Under the pieces are notes generated by a model. It ran no database searches. It saw only the letters and a list, made by a program, of their open reading frames with translations, and was not told where the DNA came from. A program made the translations under genes and the position numbers. Shown piece after piece: positions 1 through 10,000 of a DNA stretch of 64,000 nt. The stretch comes from Janthinobacterium lividum (GTDB lineage Bacteria > Pseudomonadota > Gammaproteobacteria > Burkholderiales > Burkholderiaceae_D), in NCBI RefSeq assembly GCF_011601275.1, contig NZ_JAAOLY010000010.1, positions 62,001 to 126,000 on the forward strand, in the 5' to 3' direction. Position 1 is the first letter of the stretch, and each line of letters opens with the position of its first letter.

Positions 1-900
1 TGTCGTTTCGAACAGGGTTAGTTCTTTTAACCTGATGCGTTTGCGGATGGCCGTCACGTCATCGATAACCACCGTGGAAAATTCTTCCTGACGTAGCCAT
101 ACGCCAGCAAACGCGTGTCCCTTCGTGAATACCACAATGGGATTCAAGCCCGCCTGTTCCAGCGCCGAGCAAAACATTAGCGTCAGGTCAAGGCAGGTGG
201 CGATGCGGGCGTCCATCACCTGTGCCGCACTGCGTACCTTCTGGCCTCGGTGCTCGAAACTGGCTGGTGGAAGAGCGTAGTCCAACCCCAGCCCTGCCAC
301 GGCTGTCCACAAAGCAGAGGTAAGCTCCCATGCACGTTTTGCACCACCCTGATAACCGTCCAGCGCAGGGCTTTTCCCCGCCTGTCGCAATACGTCGGCG
401 ACTTGTTTGAGCAACCGGTCGATTGCCGGCTCATTTGGCTGCACGAATGCAGCAACGAGATCGGGCAGGTGGGAAAGTCCTCCCCACTGGTTGCGCGGCA
501 ACAGCTCTACCTTACGTTCCTCTGTCGCAAGCACGCGCTCCGTGGACGCGCCTGTCTTGCCAAACAATGTCAATGTAATTGTCGAGGTCTCGGCCTCGGT
601 CAGTTTGCCGAGTACTATGCCGTCCAGTTGCACATCGCAATCTTTGATGCCGTAGTTGGACTTTGCCTGGCAGGCATCGATCAGCCAGGTTTTTGATTTC
701 AAAAATGGAGGAAACGATTCTAGGCGTAACCGCAAATCGGTGATCTCGCTATCACCGTCATTGACAATGGAAAGTTCACGCAGCAGAGGAATGGAGTTCT
801 GGAAGTCTGCTAAGTTCAGCTTGCTGGCATTGGAGATTCGAATTGCGTACTCTGGTGTTGCTTTGACGGGCTGTTCCGCCAGGTCTTCTACTTGTTCCAC
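1..900 (-). CDS. DUF4011-type large helicase-family protein, N-terminal part (partial)
   Basis: This is the first 300 codons of an open frame that continues past the left edge. The start is GTG at 900, preceded by GGGGAAG; an in-frame TAG lies upstream and no ATG intervenes. Residues 25-135 form a beta-rich region (KLNLADFQNSIPLLRELS). Residues 150-290 carry a transglutaminase-like pattern with Cys236 (ATCLDLTLMF), His262 (TKGHAFAGVW) and Asp280/281. From memory, this N-terminus belongs to very large DUF4011/DUF3320 proteins with SF1 helicase and nuclease domains, several of which are linked to phage defence. The helicase part lies outside the window, so that role is inference. Confidence 0.75.
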   Translation of the reverse strand, partial: MEQVEDLAEQPVKATPEYAIRISNASKLNLADFQNSIPLLRELSIVNDGDSEITDLRLRLESFPPFLKSKTWLIDACQAKSNYGIKDCDVQLDGIVLGKLTEAETSTITLTLFGKTGASTERVLATEERKVELLPRNQWGGLSHLPDLVAAFVQPNEPAIDRLLKQVADVLRQAGKSPALDGYQGGAKRAWELTSALWTAVAGLGLDYALPPASFEHRGQKVRSAAQVMDARIATCLDLTLMFCSALEQAGLNPIVVFTKGHAFAGVWLRQEEFSTVVIDDVTAIRKRIRLKELTLFETT

Positions 901-1108
901 GTACTTCCCCGTTAATGAATTCGATGAATTTCGTGTCTATTTTGAAACTAATTTGCTATAGATACATTCATTGAACCACATTAACACATTGGAAATAGGC
1001 AATTACTCACCAAATCTCACATCAACGATATTCGGTTCTGTTCTTGCAGTGAAGCGGCTGCGCTGTTTGGCCGGGCTAATATGACGGGCATGGACGAGTC
1101 GCCATGAA

Positions 1109-1140
1109 AAAAGCGGATTCCGTCGCCGGCATCCGCTTTT
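1109..1140. terminator. Bidirectional intrinsic terminator
   Basis: A perfect 10-bp inverted repeat, AAAAGCGGAT / ATCCGCTTTT, encloses a 12-nt loop. The A and T runs are at the stem ends, so it could work in both directions. It lies just past the stop of the nitroreductase gene on the minus strand. Confidence 0.75.
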
Positions 1141-1158
1141 CAGTCACTGGCGAGGTGC

Positions 1159-1797
1159 TTATGCCAGCTCGGTGATGAATTGCTCGCGCGCAGGGCGCAC
1201 TTTTTTCAGGTCCACCAGCCAGTCGCCTTCGTCGGCGCGGTAGCCGAGCGGCAGCATGACGACGGAGCGCAGGCCTTTTTCGCGCAGCTTCAGGATGTCA
1301 TCGACCTTGGCTGGATCAAAACCTTCCATCGGCGTCGAATCGACTTTTTCCTGCGCCGCGGCGATCAGGGCCGTGCCCACGCCGATGTAGGCCTGGCGTG
1401 CCGCGTGCTGGTAGTTGGTTTCCGCATCGCGCTGTGGATACGTGGCCAGGATTTGCTGGCGGTAGGCTTCCCAGCCTTCGTTCTTGAAGCCGCGCACTTC
1501 ATTGACCAGGTCAAAGCGCGCATTGATGCGTTCGACCGTGTAATTGTCCCAGGCGGCAAACACCAGCAGGTGCGAGGCGTCCGTCACTTGCGACTGGTTC
1601 CACGCATGCGGCTTGATCTGCTCGCGCAGGGCCGGATTCGTCACGACGAAGACTTCGTAAGGATGCAGTCCGCTGGAGCTGGCCGTCAGGCGCACGGCTT
1701 CCAGAATGCGCTCGACCTTGTCTTGCGGCACCGTTTTCGTCGGGTCCATTTTCTTGGTGGCGTAGCGCCATTGCAGTGTTTCGAGCAAATCGGACAT
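1159..1797 (-). CDS. NAD(P)H-dependent oxidoreductase, nitroreductase family
   Basis: This is a flavin-dependent nitroreductase of the NfsB/YfkO type, about 212 residues, the usual family length. It is expected to be a cytosolic FMN enzyme reducing nitro compounds or quinones with NAD(P)H. Family features are the N-terminal RYATKKMD phosphate-contact region, the SSSGLHPYEVFVV segment, and the C-terminal VVMLPLGYRADEGDWL. An ATG lies five codons upstream, but AAAGGGA sits 6 nt before the ATG used here, so the shorter start is preferred. It is a single gene with a terminator directly downstream. Confidence 0.9.
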   Translation of the reverse strand: MSDLLETLQWRYATKKMDPTKTVPQDKVERILEAVRLTASSSGLHPYEVFVVTNPALREQIKPHAWNQSQVTDASHLLVFAAWDNYTVERINARFDLVNEVRGFKNEGWEAYRQQILATYPQRDAETNYQHAARQAYIGVGTALIAAAQEKVDSTPMEGFDPAKVDDILKLREKGLRSVVMLPLGYRADEGDWLVDLKKVRPAREQFITELA

Positions 1798-1917
1798 ATA
1801 AATCCCTTTCATAATGAATATTTTAGATTGGAAATGATAGCGGATTCAGGCATTTCAAGTGCAAAGAGGCAAAGAATTGCTTGTCATACTCAAGCTAGCG
1901 CACTCCAGCATGATTGT

Positions 1918-2916
1918 CTACAGGCCAACCATGGCAAGCTCCACCGCCGGGTAGCGCGCGCCGTGGACGGCAGCGGGCGCAATGGCGGCGCCGATGGCGG
2001 CCAGCTCGGTGTCGCTCAAGGTGATCTGCGCGGCGGCCACATTTTCTTCCAGGTGGACCAGACTGCGGGCGCCGGGAATCGGCACGATGTCGGTATCTTG
2101 CGCCAGCAGCCAGGCCAGGGCCAATTGCGCCGCCGTGGCGCCGCGCGCGGCCGCCAGGCGCTGCAATTCGGCAACGAGGTGGGCGTTGGCCGCCATTGCG
2201 GGCAGCTGGAAGCGGGGCAGGCTGTGGCGGTAATCGTCTGGCGCCAGCGCGGCGCCGGATGTGAGTTGGCCCGTCAGGAAGCCCCGGCCCAGCGGGCTGT
2301 AGGGCACGAAACCGATGCCGAGCGCGCGGCAGGCGGGCAGTACGTCCGCTTCCACGTCGCGGCTCCACAGCGAGTATTCGGACTGCACGGCCGCAATCGG
2401 GTGCACGGCGTGGGCGCGGCGCAGGGTGGCGGCCGACACTTCCGACAGCCCCAGGTGGCGCACCTTGCCCGCCCGTACCAGTTCGGCCATGGCGCCGACC
2501 ACGTCTTCGATGGGCACGGCGGGGTCCACGCGGTGCTGGTACAGCAAGTCGATGCACTCGATGCCGAGCCGGGACAGCGATCCTTCCACGGCTTGCACGA
2601 TGTGCTCGGGCCGACTGTCGACACCGGCCATGCGTTCGACGCCTTGGCCGTGAGGCAAGATCTTGAAGCCGAACTTGGTGGCGATGTGGACCTTGCCGCG
2701 CAGTTCCTTCAGGGCGCGGCCTACTAAGTCCTCGTTGGCGTAGGGACCGTAGACTTCCGCCGTGTCGATCAGGGTCACGCCCAGTTCCACGGCGCGGTGC
2801 AGCACGCGCAGCGAGGTGGCCTCGTCCGCGCCGCCATAGGCAAAGCTCATGCCCATGCAGCCCAGACCGATGGGGGCGACGCGCAAGCCGTAGTTGCCCA
2901 GTGTTCTGTGTTCCAT
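1918..2916 (-). CDS. Aldo/keto reductase
   Basis: This NADPH-dependent reductase has the AKR (beta/alpha)8 barrel and 332 residues. The catalytic tetrad is visible: Asp51 and Tyr56 (DTAEVYGPYANE), Lys81 (ATKFGF) and His128 (LLYQHRVDP). The C-terminal IVPIPGARSLVHLEEN is the usual cofactor-phosphate segment. The substrate is unknown; AKR13-like proteins with this layout act on small aldehydes. AAAGGG ends 6 nt before this ATG, while an in-frame ATG two codons earlier abuts the ribosome site and is unlikely. It is divergent from the LysR gene at 3016, its probable regulator. Confidence 0.92.
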   Translation of the reverse strand: MEHRTLGNYGLRVAPIGLGCMGMSFAYGGADEATSLRVLHRAVELGVTLIDTAEVYGPYANEDLVGRALKELRGKVHIATKFGFKILPHGQGVERMAGVDSRPEHIVQAVEGSLSRLGIECIDLLYQHRVDPAVPIEDVVGAMAELVRAGKVRHLGLSEVSAATLRRAHAVHPIAAVQSEYSLWSRDVEADVLPACRALGIGFVPYSPLGRGFLTGQLTSGAALAPDDYRHSLPRFQLPAMAANAHLVAELQRLAAARGATAAQLALAWLLAQDTDIVPIPGARSLVHLEENVAAAQITLSDTELAAIGAAIAPAAVHGARYPAVELAMVGL

Positions 2917-3015
2917 TGTCATCCCTTTTCAAAAAAAGATGCCAGGAGTATGGGCGAAGGAACAGCATGCGATAAGATAGCTAATCCTGCACGTATTACT
3001 GAATGAATCTCATGA

Positions 3016-3909
3016 ATGATGGCTGACCTCAACGAATTGACGGCCTTTGCCGCCGTCGCCCGCCTGCGCAGCTTTCGCAAGGCGGCCCTGGAACGGGGCG
3101 TGTCCGCCTCCGCCCTCAGCCATGCGCTGCGCGCGCTGGAAGAGCGCCTGGGAGTGCGCCTGCTCAACCGCACGACGCGCAGCGTCACGCCGACGGAGGC
3201 GGGCCAGTTGCTGCTGGCGCGGCTGGCGCCGGCCATGCGCGAAATCGATGATGCCTTGCTGGATCTGAGCACCTTGCAGGATGTGCCCGCAGGCAAGCTG
3301 CGCCTGAACGTGCCCCGCCCGGCTGCCCGGTTGCTGCTGGCGCCCATGCTGGCCGGTTTTGTCGCCCGCTATCCGCGCGTGCAGGTCGAAGTGGTGACCG
3401 ACGACGGCATGATCGATATCGTGCGCGACGGTTTTGACGCGGGCATCCGCTTCGGCGAGCAGGTGGCGGCCGACATGATCGCCGTGCCCGTGGGCGCGCC
3501 GCAACCGTTCGTGGTGGTGGCGTCGACCGCCTACTTGGCGGCGCATGGCGTGCCAGCCACGCCGCGCGCGCTGCTGAACCACGCCTGCATAGGCCGGCGT
3601 TTTCCCAGCGGGCGCCAGTACGCGTGGGAGTTCGAGCAGGCGGGCGAGGGCGTCAGCATCGCCGTCGGCGGGCCGCTCGTGTTCGACGATGATGAACTGA
3701 TGCTGCGCGCGGCCCGCGATGGGGCGGGACTGGCCTATGTGTACGAGGCCGATGCGCGCGCCGATATCGCGGCGGGCCGCCTGGCGTGCGTGCTGGAGAG
3801 CTGGCTGCCGCCGCCGTCCCGTTACTTCCTGTACTACCCGAGCCGGCGGCAGATGCCGGCCGTGCTGCGCGCCTTTGTCGACATGGTCCGCGCCGACGGT
3901 CTTGCTTAG
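3016..3909 (+). CDS. LysR-family transcriptional regulator
   Basis: The protein has 297 residues: an N-terminal winged helix-turn-helix (LTAFAAVARLRSFRKAA; LLNRTTRSVTPTEAG) and a periplasmic-binding-like effector domain from about residue 90. FDAGIRFGEQVAADMIAVP is typical of the CrgA/DsdC-like LysR branch that often controls a divergent reductase. It is divergent from the aldo/keto reductase with about 100 bp between starts, so control of that gene is likely. Its stop overlaps the stop of the convergent histidine kinase gene by 4 nt. Confidence 0.93.
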   Translation: MMADLNELTAFAAVARLRSFRKAALERGVSASALSHALRALEERLGVRLLNRTTRSVTPTEAGQLLLARLAPAMREIDDALLDLSTLQDVPAGKLRLNVPRPAARLLLAPMLAGFVARYPRVQVEVVTDDGMIDIVRDGFDAGIRFGEQVAADMIAVPVGAPQPFVVVASTAYLAAHGVPATPRALLNHACIGRRFPSGRQYAWEFEQAGEGVSIAVGGPLVFDDDELMLRAARDGAGLAYVYEADARADIAAGRLACVLESWLPPPSRYFLYYPSRRQMPAVLRAFVDMVRADGLA

Positions 3910-4988
3910 GCGGCCGGCGGCGCGCCGTGCTCGACCGGCCACTTGATGGTGAACACGCTGCCGCCCGCCTTGCCGCGCGTGCAGGCCGCGCTGCCGCCAT
4001 GCGCGCGCGCGATGGCTTCGACCACGGCCAGACCCAGGCCGCTGCCTGCATGCGGGTCGCCGCCGTCGCTGTCGCCGCGGCGGAAGGCTTCGAACACGTG
4101 CGGCGCCAGTTCCTCTGCAATGCCGGGGCCCGCATCCTCGACGCTCAGATAGTACTGGCCGGCCAGTGCGCGGGTGCGCACGCGCAGCAAGCCCGGGTGC
4201 GCGTAGCGGCGCGCGTTGTCGAGCAGGGCCAGCACGATTTGCCGGATGCGCGCCGCGTCGCAGCAGACGGGATGGTCGGACAGGTACAGCTGCAGGGTAA
4301 AGCCGGCCGCTTCCATCTCCTGCGCCAGCAGGCGGCCCACTTCCTCGATTTCCAGGGTCAGGTCCGTCCACGCCATGCGCAGTTGCATGTGGCCGCTGTC
4401 GGCCAGGCTCAGGGTGCGCAAGTCCTCGATCAGGCGGCCCAGGTCCTCGACTTGCGCCAGCAGGCTGGAAAACGGCACTTCCTCGGGCTTGAAGACGCCG
4501 TCGACGACGCCCTGCAAGGTGCCGCGCAGGATGGTCACGGGCGTGCGCAGTTCGTGCGCGATGGCCGCATTCCACGTTTCGCTTTCCTTGGCCCCCCGCT
4601 GCAGGCGCTCGGCCATGCTGTTGAAGTCATCGACCAGCATGGCCGTCTCGCCCAGGCTGCGGTCGCCCGCGAAGGCGCGCGCGGACAGGTCGCCGTGGGC
4701 CACGCGGCGCACGCTGTCCATCACGGAATTGATCGGTTTTAAGATGCGCGCGGCCAGCTTGATGGCGAAAAAGGCGGCCAGGCCCAGGCCGAAGACGGTG
4801 ATGGCGAAGATCCACAGCCATTCGACGGTGCTGGGCGACCAGTCGTCCGGCTCGGACAGCATGCCGGGATCGATCTTGAAGGCGATGGCGAAGAAGGTCC
4901 AGGAACCGATCCAGATGATCAGGATGCTGCACACCATCAGCACGGACATCGACAGGATGATTTGCCGGTTCAGGCCAGTGAAGCGCAT
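3906..4988 (-). CDS. Two-component sensor histidine kinase (AdeS/BaeS-like)
   Basis: This is an inner-membrane sensor kinase of 360 residues. Two membrane helices (about 10-32 and 57-79) flank a short periplasmic loop, followed by HAMP (about 80-132). The H-box His145 lies in AIAHELRTP, with N-box LLDNARRYA and G-boxes DAGPGI and GSGLGLAVV. The ATG shares its first base with the response regulator stop (TGATG), which shows translational coupling and fixes the start. The next operon, read in the opposite direction, encodes an RND pump, as in AdeRS-AdeABC, so it probably senses a signal controlling efflux. Confidence 0.93.
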   Translation of the reverse strand: MRFTGLNRQIILSMSVLMVCSILIIWIGSWTFFAIAFKIDPGMLSEPDDWSPSTVEWLWIFAITVFGLGLAAFFAIKLAARILKPINSVMDSVRRVAHGDLSARAFAGDRSLGETAMLVDDFNSMAERLQRGAKESETWNAAIAHELRTPVTILRGTLQGVVDGVFKPEEVPFSSLLAQVEDLGRLIEDLRTLSLADSGHMQLRMAWTDLTLEIEEVGRLLAQEMEAAGFTLQLYLSDHPVCCDAARIRQIVLALLDNARRYAHPGLLRVRTRALAGQYYLSVEDAGPGIAEELAPHVFEAFRRGDSDGGDPHAGSGLGLAVVEAIARAHGGSAACTRGKAGGSVFTIKWPVEHGAPPAA

Positions 4989-5743
4989 CAGAGATCGCTT
5001 TCCAGCCGGTAGCCCACGCCGCGCAGGCTGGCCGGCATGTTCATCACGCCCGCTTCTTCCAGCTTCTTGCGCAGCTTGCTGACGTGGCTGTCCACCGTGC
5101 GTTCCATCGAATTGCTCTCGGGCATGCACGACTCGAGCAATTCCAGGCGGCTGCAGACGCGGCGCGGCGTACGCGCCAGGTGCGCCAGCAGGCGAAATTC
5201 CGTCAACGTCAGGCTGAGCATGAGGGGCTGGGCCATGCCTTCCTGCAGCACGCTGGCCACATACGTTTCCTGGTCGATTTCGATGGGGCCGCAGCGCAGG
5301 CGCTGGCCGCCCACCGGATGGTGGCGCACGCGCGAGCGGCGCAGCACGGCAGCCACGCGCGCCACCACCTCGGCCGGATTGAAGGGCTTGATGATGTAGT
5401 CGTCGGCGCCCACGCGCAGGGCGGCCAGTTTATCGGCGTCCTGGTCGCGGGCCGTGAGCATGATGACGGGCGTTTCGCCGCGCCGCCGCACTTCCGCCAG
5501 CACGCCCCAGCCATCGACACGGGGCATTTGCACGTCGAGCAGCAGCAGGTCCGGCGCCAGCGCCAGGTGCTGCTGCAGCGCTTCCTGGCCATCGTGCGCG
5601 AAGGCCGTGCGGTAGCCGTCGCGCTCGAGGTAACCGGCGAGGATGCGGGCGATTTGCGGTTCATCTTCGGCGATCAGGACGAGGGCGGAAGGCGGCGTGG
5701 TGGCAAGGAAGGAGGGCTGGCTGGCGCTGTGATGATAGTTCAT
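4988..5743 (-). CDS. OmpR-family response regulator (AdeR/BaeR-like)
   Basis: The protein has 251 residues. The receiver domain carries acidic pocket AEDE, phospho-acceptor Asp70 (LLLLDVQMPRVDGWG), the conserved Thr in MLTARD, and Lys119 (YIIKPF). A winged-helix DNA-binding domain follows (LTLTEFRLLAHLARTPRRV; ERTVDSHVSKLRKKLEE). It is first in the operon with the kinase. The 133-bp gap upstream is shared with the divergent efflux operon, the expected site of control. The N-terminal extension of about 20 residues before the receiver is unusual and could be shorter in reality. Confidence 0.93.
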   Translation of the reverse strand: MNYHHSASQPSFLATTPPSALVLIAEDEPQIARILAGYLERDGYRTAFAHDGQEALQQHLALAPDLLLLDVQMPRVDGWGVLAEVRRRGETPVIMLTARDQDADKLAALRVGADDYIIKPFNPAEVVARVAAVLRRSRVRHHPVGGQRLRCGPIEIDQETYVASVLQEGMAQPLMLSLTLTEFRLLAHLARTPRRVCSRLELLESCMPESNSMERTVDSHVSKLRKKLEEAGVMNMPASLRGVGYRLESDL

Positions 5744-5768
5744 GCAATTAGTCTAGCATTCTTCGCTG

Positions 5769-5785
5769 TCTCCATCGAATCTCCA
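5769..5785. promoter_or_regulatory. Candidate response-regulator operator between kinase and efflux operons
   Basis: Two direct TCTCCA hexamers at 5769 and 5780 are spaced 11 bp apart, about one helical turn, in the divergent gap. OmpR-type regulators, including AdeR, bind direct repeats with this sort of spacing. A related ATCCA follows near 5803. This is inference from position and spacing only. Confidence 0.35.
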
Positions 5786-5876
5786 CATTTCTTTGACGGA
5801 ACATCCACGTTGGCCTTCTATGCTCTTGTTATCTGTCGACCGGACTGCCGGTTGGGATCAGCCATAGAGAAAAGTC

Positions 5877-7046
5877 ATGCCAGTAAAGTACCTCACCAGG
5901 AAAAACACGTTGATCGCCGCGGCACTGCTCAGTCTTGCCGCCTGTTCCAAGCCCGCGCCGGAAGAAGGCGCCGCGCCGCCCGCCGCCGTCACGGTGCTCA
6001 AGCTGCAAGCGGCGCCCGTCGTCCTCAGCGACGAATTGCCGGGCAGGGTGGCCGCCTTCCGCACGGCCGACATCCGCCCGCAGGTGGGCGGCATCGTGCT
6101 GCGCCGCCAGTTCGAGCAGGGCGCCGAAGTGAAAGCGGGACAGAAGCTGTTCCAGCTCAATCCGGCGCCGTTCCAGGCGGACGTCGATTCGGCCGCCGCC
6201 GCCCTGCAGCATGCGGTGGCCACGGCAAACCGCGCCAGCAGCCAGGCCGACAGGTTAAAACCGCTGGTGGAAGCGGACGCCATCAGCCGCCAGGCCTATG
6301 ACGACGCCGTGGCCCAGCGCGAGCAAGCCGTGGCCACCGTGGCGCAGGCGCGTGCCGCCTTGGCGCGCCGCCGCCTGGACCTGGCCTTTGCCAGCATCGA
6401 GGCGCCGATTGCCGGGCGCATCGGCTCCGAACTGGTGACGGAAGGCGCGCTCGTGGGCCTGGCTGACGCCACGCCGATGGCGCGCATCCAGCAGATCGAC
6501 AAGGTGTATGTCGACGTGCGCCAGCCGGCCGCCGCGCTGGCCGCCTTGCAAGCCTCGGGCAACGGGGGCGCCGACAAGCTGCCCGTGACCATTTTGGGGG
6601 CCGATGGCCAGCCGCATCCCGTCACGGGCCGCATCCTGTTCTCGGGCATCAGCGTCGATGCGGGCACGGGCGATGCCGTCATCCGCGTGCTGGTCGACAA
6701 TCCTCAGCGCCAGCTCTTGCCTGGCATGTTCGTGCGCGCCCGCATCGCCCGCGCCGTGCAGGCAAATGGCGTGCTGCTGCCGCAGCAGGCCGTCTTGCAC
6801 AGCAGCGGCGGCCAGGCGCAGGCCTGGGTCCTCGATGGCACGAACAAAGCGAGCCTCAAAACCATCGCCGTGGGTGACGTGATCGACCACCAGTACGTGG
6901 TCAACGGCGGCTTGAAGGCGGGCGAAACCGTCGTCATCGAAGGCCAGGAACGCTTGCAGCCGGGCGCCACCGCCGCGCCGCAACCGTGGAAGCGCGCCGC
7001 CGCCGTGGCTGCAACTGCGGCAACTGCTGCCGCCAAGGCGCATTGA
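5877..7046 (+). CDS. RND efflux periplasmic adaptor lipoprotein (MexA/AdeA family)
   Basis: The protein has 389 residues. The lipoprotein signal ends in LSLAAC (Cys23), so it is anchored to the inner membrane and bridges pump and channel. Order of parts: beta-barrel/lipoyl (DIRPQVGGIVLRRQFEQGAEV), alpha-hairpin (about 95-160), lipoyl return (ASIEAPIAGRIGSELVTEG), then beta-barrel and membrane-proximal domain (QERLQPGATAAP). It is first in a three-gene operon, 33 bp before the pump gene. The Ala-rich C-terminal tail is ordinary for this family. Confidence 0.95.
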   Translation: MPVKYLTRKNTLIAAALLSLAACSKPAPEEGAAPPAAVTVLKLQAAPVVLSDELPGRVAAFRTADIRPQVGGIVLRRQFEQGAEVKAGQKLFQLNPAPFQADVDSAAAALQHAVATANRASSQADRLKPLVEADAISRQAYDDAVAQREQAVATVAQARAALARRRLDLAFASIEAPIAGRIGSELVTEGALVGLADATPMARIQQIDKVYVDVRQPAAALAALQASGNGGADKLPVTILGADGQPHPVTGRILFSGISVDAGTGDAVIRVLVDNPQRQLLPGMFVRARIARAVQANGVLLPQQAVLHSSGGQAQAWVLDGTNKASLKTIAVGDVIDHQYVVNGGLKAGETVVIEGQERLQPGATAAPQPWKRAAAVAATAATAAAKAH

Positions 7047-7079
7047 TGCGCCATTTGAATACCATGAAAGCTTAACGAC

Positions 7080-10000
7080 ATGCCTCAATTTTTCATCAAC
7101 CGCCCCGTCTTTGCGTGGGTGGTGGCGGTCTTCATCGTCCTGTTCGGACTGATCGCCATACCGCAATTGCCGATTGCGCGCTTCCCCTCGGTGGCGCCGC
7201 CCAGCGTCAGCATCAGCGCCAACTACCCTGGCGCCACGCCGCAAACCATGAACGATTCCGTGGTGAGCCTGATCGAGCGCGAACTGTCGGGCGTCAAGCA
7301 CTTGCTGTATTTCGAGTCGTCCACCGATACCTCGGGCTCGGCGTCGATCAACGTCACCTTCCAGCCCGGCACGAATCCGGAAATGGCCCAGGTGGACGTG
7401 CAAAACCGCCTGAAAGCCATCGAACCGCGCCTGCCGCAAGCCGTGCGGCAAAACGGCTTGACGGTGGAATCGGCGTCGTCCGGCTTTTTGATGATCGTCA
7501 GCCTGATTTCCGACAATGGCCAGCATGACGAAGTGGCGCTGGGCGACTACCTGGCGCGCAACGTGACGGAAGAACTGCGTCGCATTCCCGGCGTGGGCAA
7601 GGTGCAGCTGTTCGGCTCCGAGCGCGCCATGCGCATCTGGGTCGATCCTGCCAAGCTGGTGTCGTACAACATCGCCATGGGCGAGCTGACGGCCGCCATC
7701 GCGCAGCAAAATGCGCAGATCGCGCCGGGCCGCCTCGGTGACTCGCCTGCCGTGCACGGCCAGCGCGTGACCATCCCGCTGACGGTGCAGGGCCAGTTGC
7801 AAACGCCACAGGAGTTCGCGGCCATCGTGCTGCGCGCGAATGCGGACGGCTCGAAAGTGACCATCGGCGACGTGGCGAAAGTGTCGCTGGGCGCGCAAAG
7901 CTTCAATTTCAGCATCCGCGAAAACGGCCAAGCCGCGTCGGGCGCCGCCGTCATGCTGTCGCCGGGGGCCAATGCCGTACAGACGGCCAGCGCCGTGCGT
8001 GCGCGCATGGCCGAACTGGCGCACACCATGCCGGCCGGGATCAAGTATTCAGTGCCGTTCGATACGGCGCCGTTCGTGAAGATATCGATTGAAAAGGTGG
8101 TCGTCACCTTGCTGGAAGCGATGGTGCTGGTATTCCTCGTCATGTACCTGTTCCTGCAAAAGATACGCTATACCCTGATTCCCGCCATCGTCGCGCCAAT
8201 CGCGCTGATGGGCACTTTTACGGTCATGCTGATGGCCGGCTACTCCGTCAACGTGCTGACCATGTTCGGCATGGTGCTGGCCATCGGCATCATCGTCGAT
8301 GACGCCATCGTCGTGGTGGAAGCCGTCGAGCGCCTGATGGCGACCGAAGGCTTGTCGCCGAAGGAGGCGACGTCGAAAGCCATGCGTGAAATCACGGGGG
8401 CGGTAGTGGGCATCACCCTGGTGCTGACGGCCGTGTTCATCCCGATGGCCCTGGCCAGCGGTTCCGTGGGCGCCATCTACCGCCAGTTCACACTGGCCAT
8501 GGCCGTGTCGATCCTGTTCTCGGCGTTTTTGGCGCTGACCCTGACGCCGGCATTGTGCGCCACCATGTTGAAACCCATCGGTCCGCACGACCATGACAAG
8601 AAGGGCTTCTTCCTGTGGTTCGACCGCCAGTTTGAACGCATGACGGCCCGCTATGAAAAAGGCGTGGTGGCGATGGTGAAACGCGCGGGCCGCTCGATGG
8701 TGCTATATGGCGCCATCGTCGCGGCGCTGGGCATGGCTTTCATGCAACTGCCGTCGGCCTTCTTGCCGGAAGAGGACCAGGGATACTTCATCACCTCGAT
8801 CCAGCTGCCGTCCGACGCCACCATGGAGCGCACGCTCGATGTCGTCAAACTGTACGAGCAGCACGTGGCCACCCGGCCCGGTATCGAAGTGAACCAGTCT
8901 ATTCTTGGCTTCAGTTTTTCCGGTGCGGGCCCGAACGCGGGCCTGGCCTTCACCATGCTGAAGGATTGGAAAGAGCGCAACGGCGCCACGGCGCAGGAAG
9001 AAGTGGCGCTGGCGCAGGCCGCCATGTCGCAGGCGAAGGAGGGCGTGATCATGAGCCTGATGCCGCCCGCCATCGATGAACTGGGCAATTCTTCCGGCTT
9101 TTCCCTGCGCCTGCAAGACCGCGCCAGCCAGGGCATTGAAGCCCTGCAGGCGGCGCAGAACCAGCTGCTGGGCCTGGCCGCGCAAAGCAACAAGGTGGCG
9201 GGCGTGTATCCGGACGGCTTGCCGCCCGGCGCCAGCGTGCGCCTCGATATCGACCGCACCAAGGCCGAAGCGCTGGGCGTATCGTTTACGGCGATTGCCG
9301 ACATGCTGACGGCGGCCATGGGCTCGACCTATGTCAACGATTTCCCGAATGCCGGCCGCATGCAGCAGGTGATCATCCAGGCCGATGCGCCGTCGCGCAT
9401 GCAGTTGAACGACGTGCTGGCCCTGCGCATCCGCAATAACGCGGGCGGCATGGTGGCGCTGGGTGAACTGGTGCGCCCCGTGTGGAGCGAATCGCCGCTG
9501 CAGCTGGTGCGCTACCAGGGTTATCCTGCGGCGCGCATTTCGGGCAGTGCGGCACCGGGTGTGTCGAGCGGCGACGCCATGCTGGAAATGGAGCGTCTCG
9601 TGAAGCAGCTGCCACCCGGCTTCGCGCTGGCGTGGACGGGCCAGTCGCTGCAAGAGAAGGAATCGGCCTCGCAGGCGCCCATGCTGATGGCGCTGTCGAT
9701 GCTGGTGGTCTTCCTCGTGCTGGCGGCCCTGTATGAAAGCTGGTCGATTCCCGTCTCCGTGATGCTGGTCGTGCCGCTGGGATTGCTGGGCGCCGTGCTG
9801 GCCGTGATGTTGCGCGGCATGCCGAACGATGTGTTCTTCAAGGTGGGCATGATCACGATCATCGGCCTGTCGGCGAAGAACGCGATCCTGATCGTCGAAT
9901 ATGCGCGCCAGCTGCAGGCGCAAGGCAAGGGCTTGGTCGAGGCGACCGTGGAGGCGGCCCGCCTGCGCCTGCGCCCGATCTTGATGACGTCACTGGCGTT

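Noticed and set aside
250..961. Several open frames on the plus strand at the left edge
   Set aside because: The minus-strand frame running off the edge matches a known protein family throughout, so these are shadows.
1180..2727. Open frame of 515 codons on the plus strand
   Set aside because: Antisense to the nitroreductase and aldo/keto reductase genes, both with catalytic motifs; its translation is His/Gln/Gly rich.
6255..8024. Open frame of 589 codons antisense to the RND adaptor and pump
   Set aside because: It overlaps two certain genes, and its composition is that of an antisense shadow.
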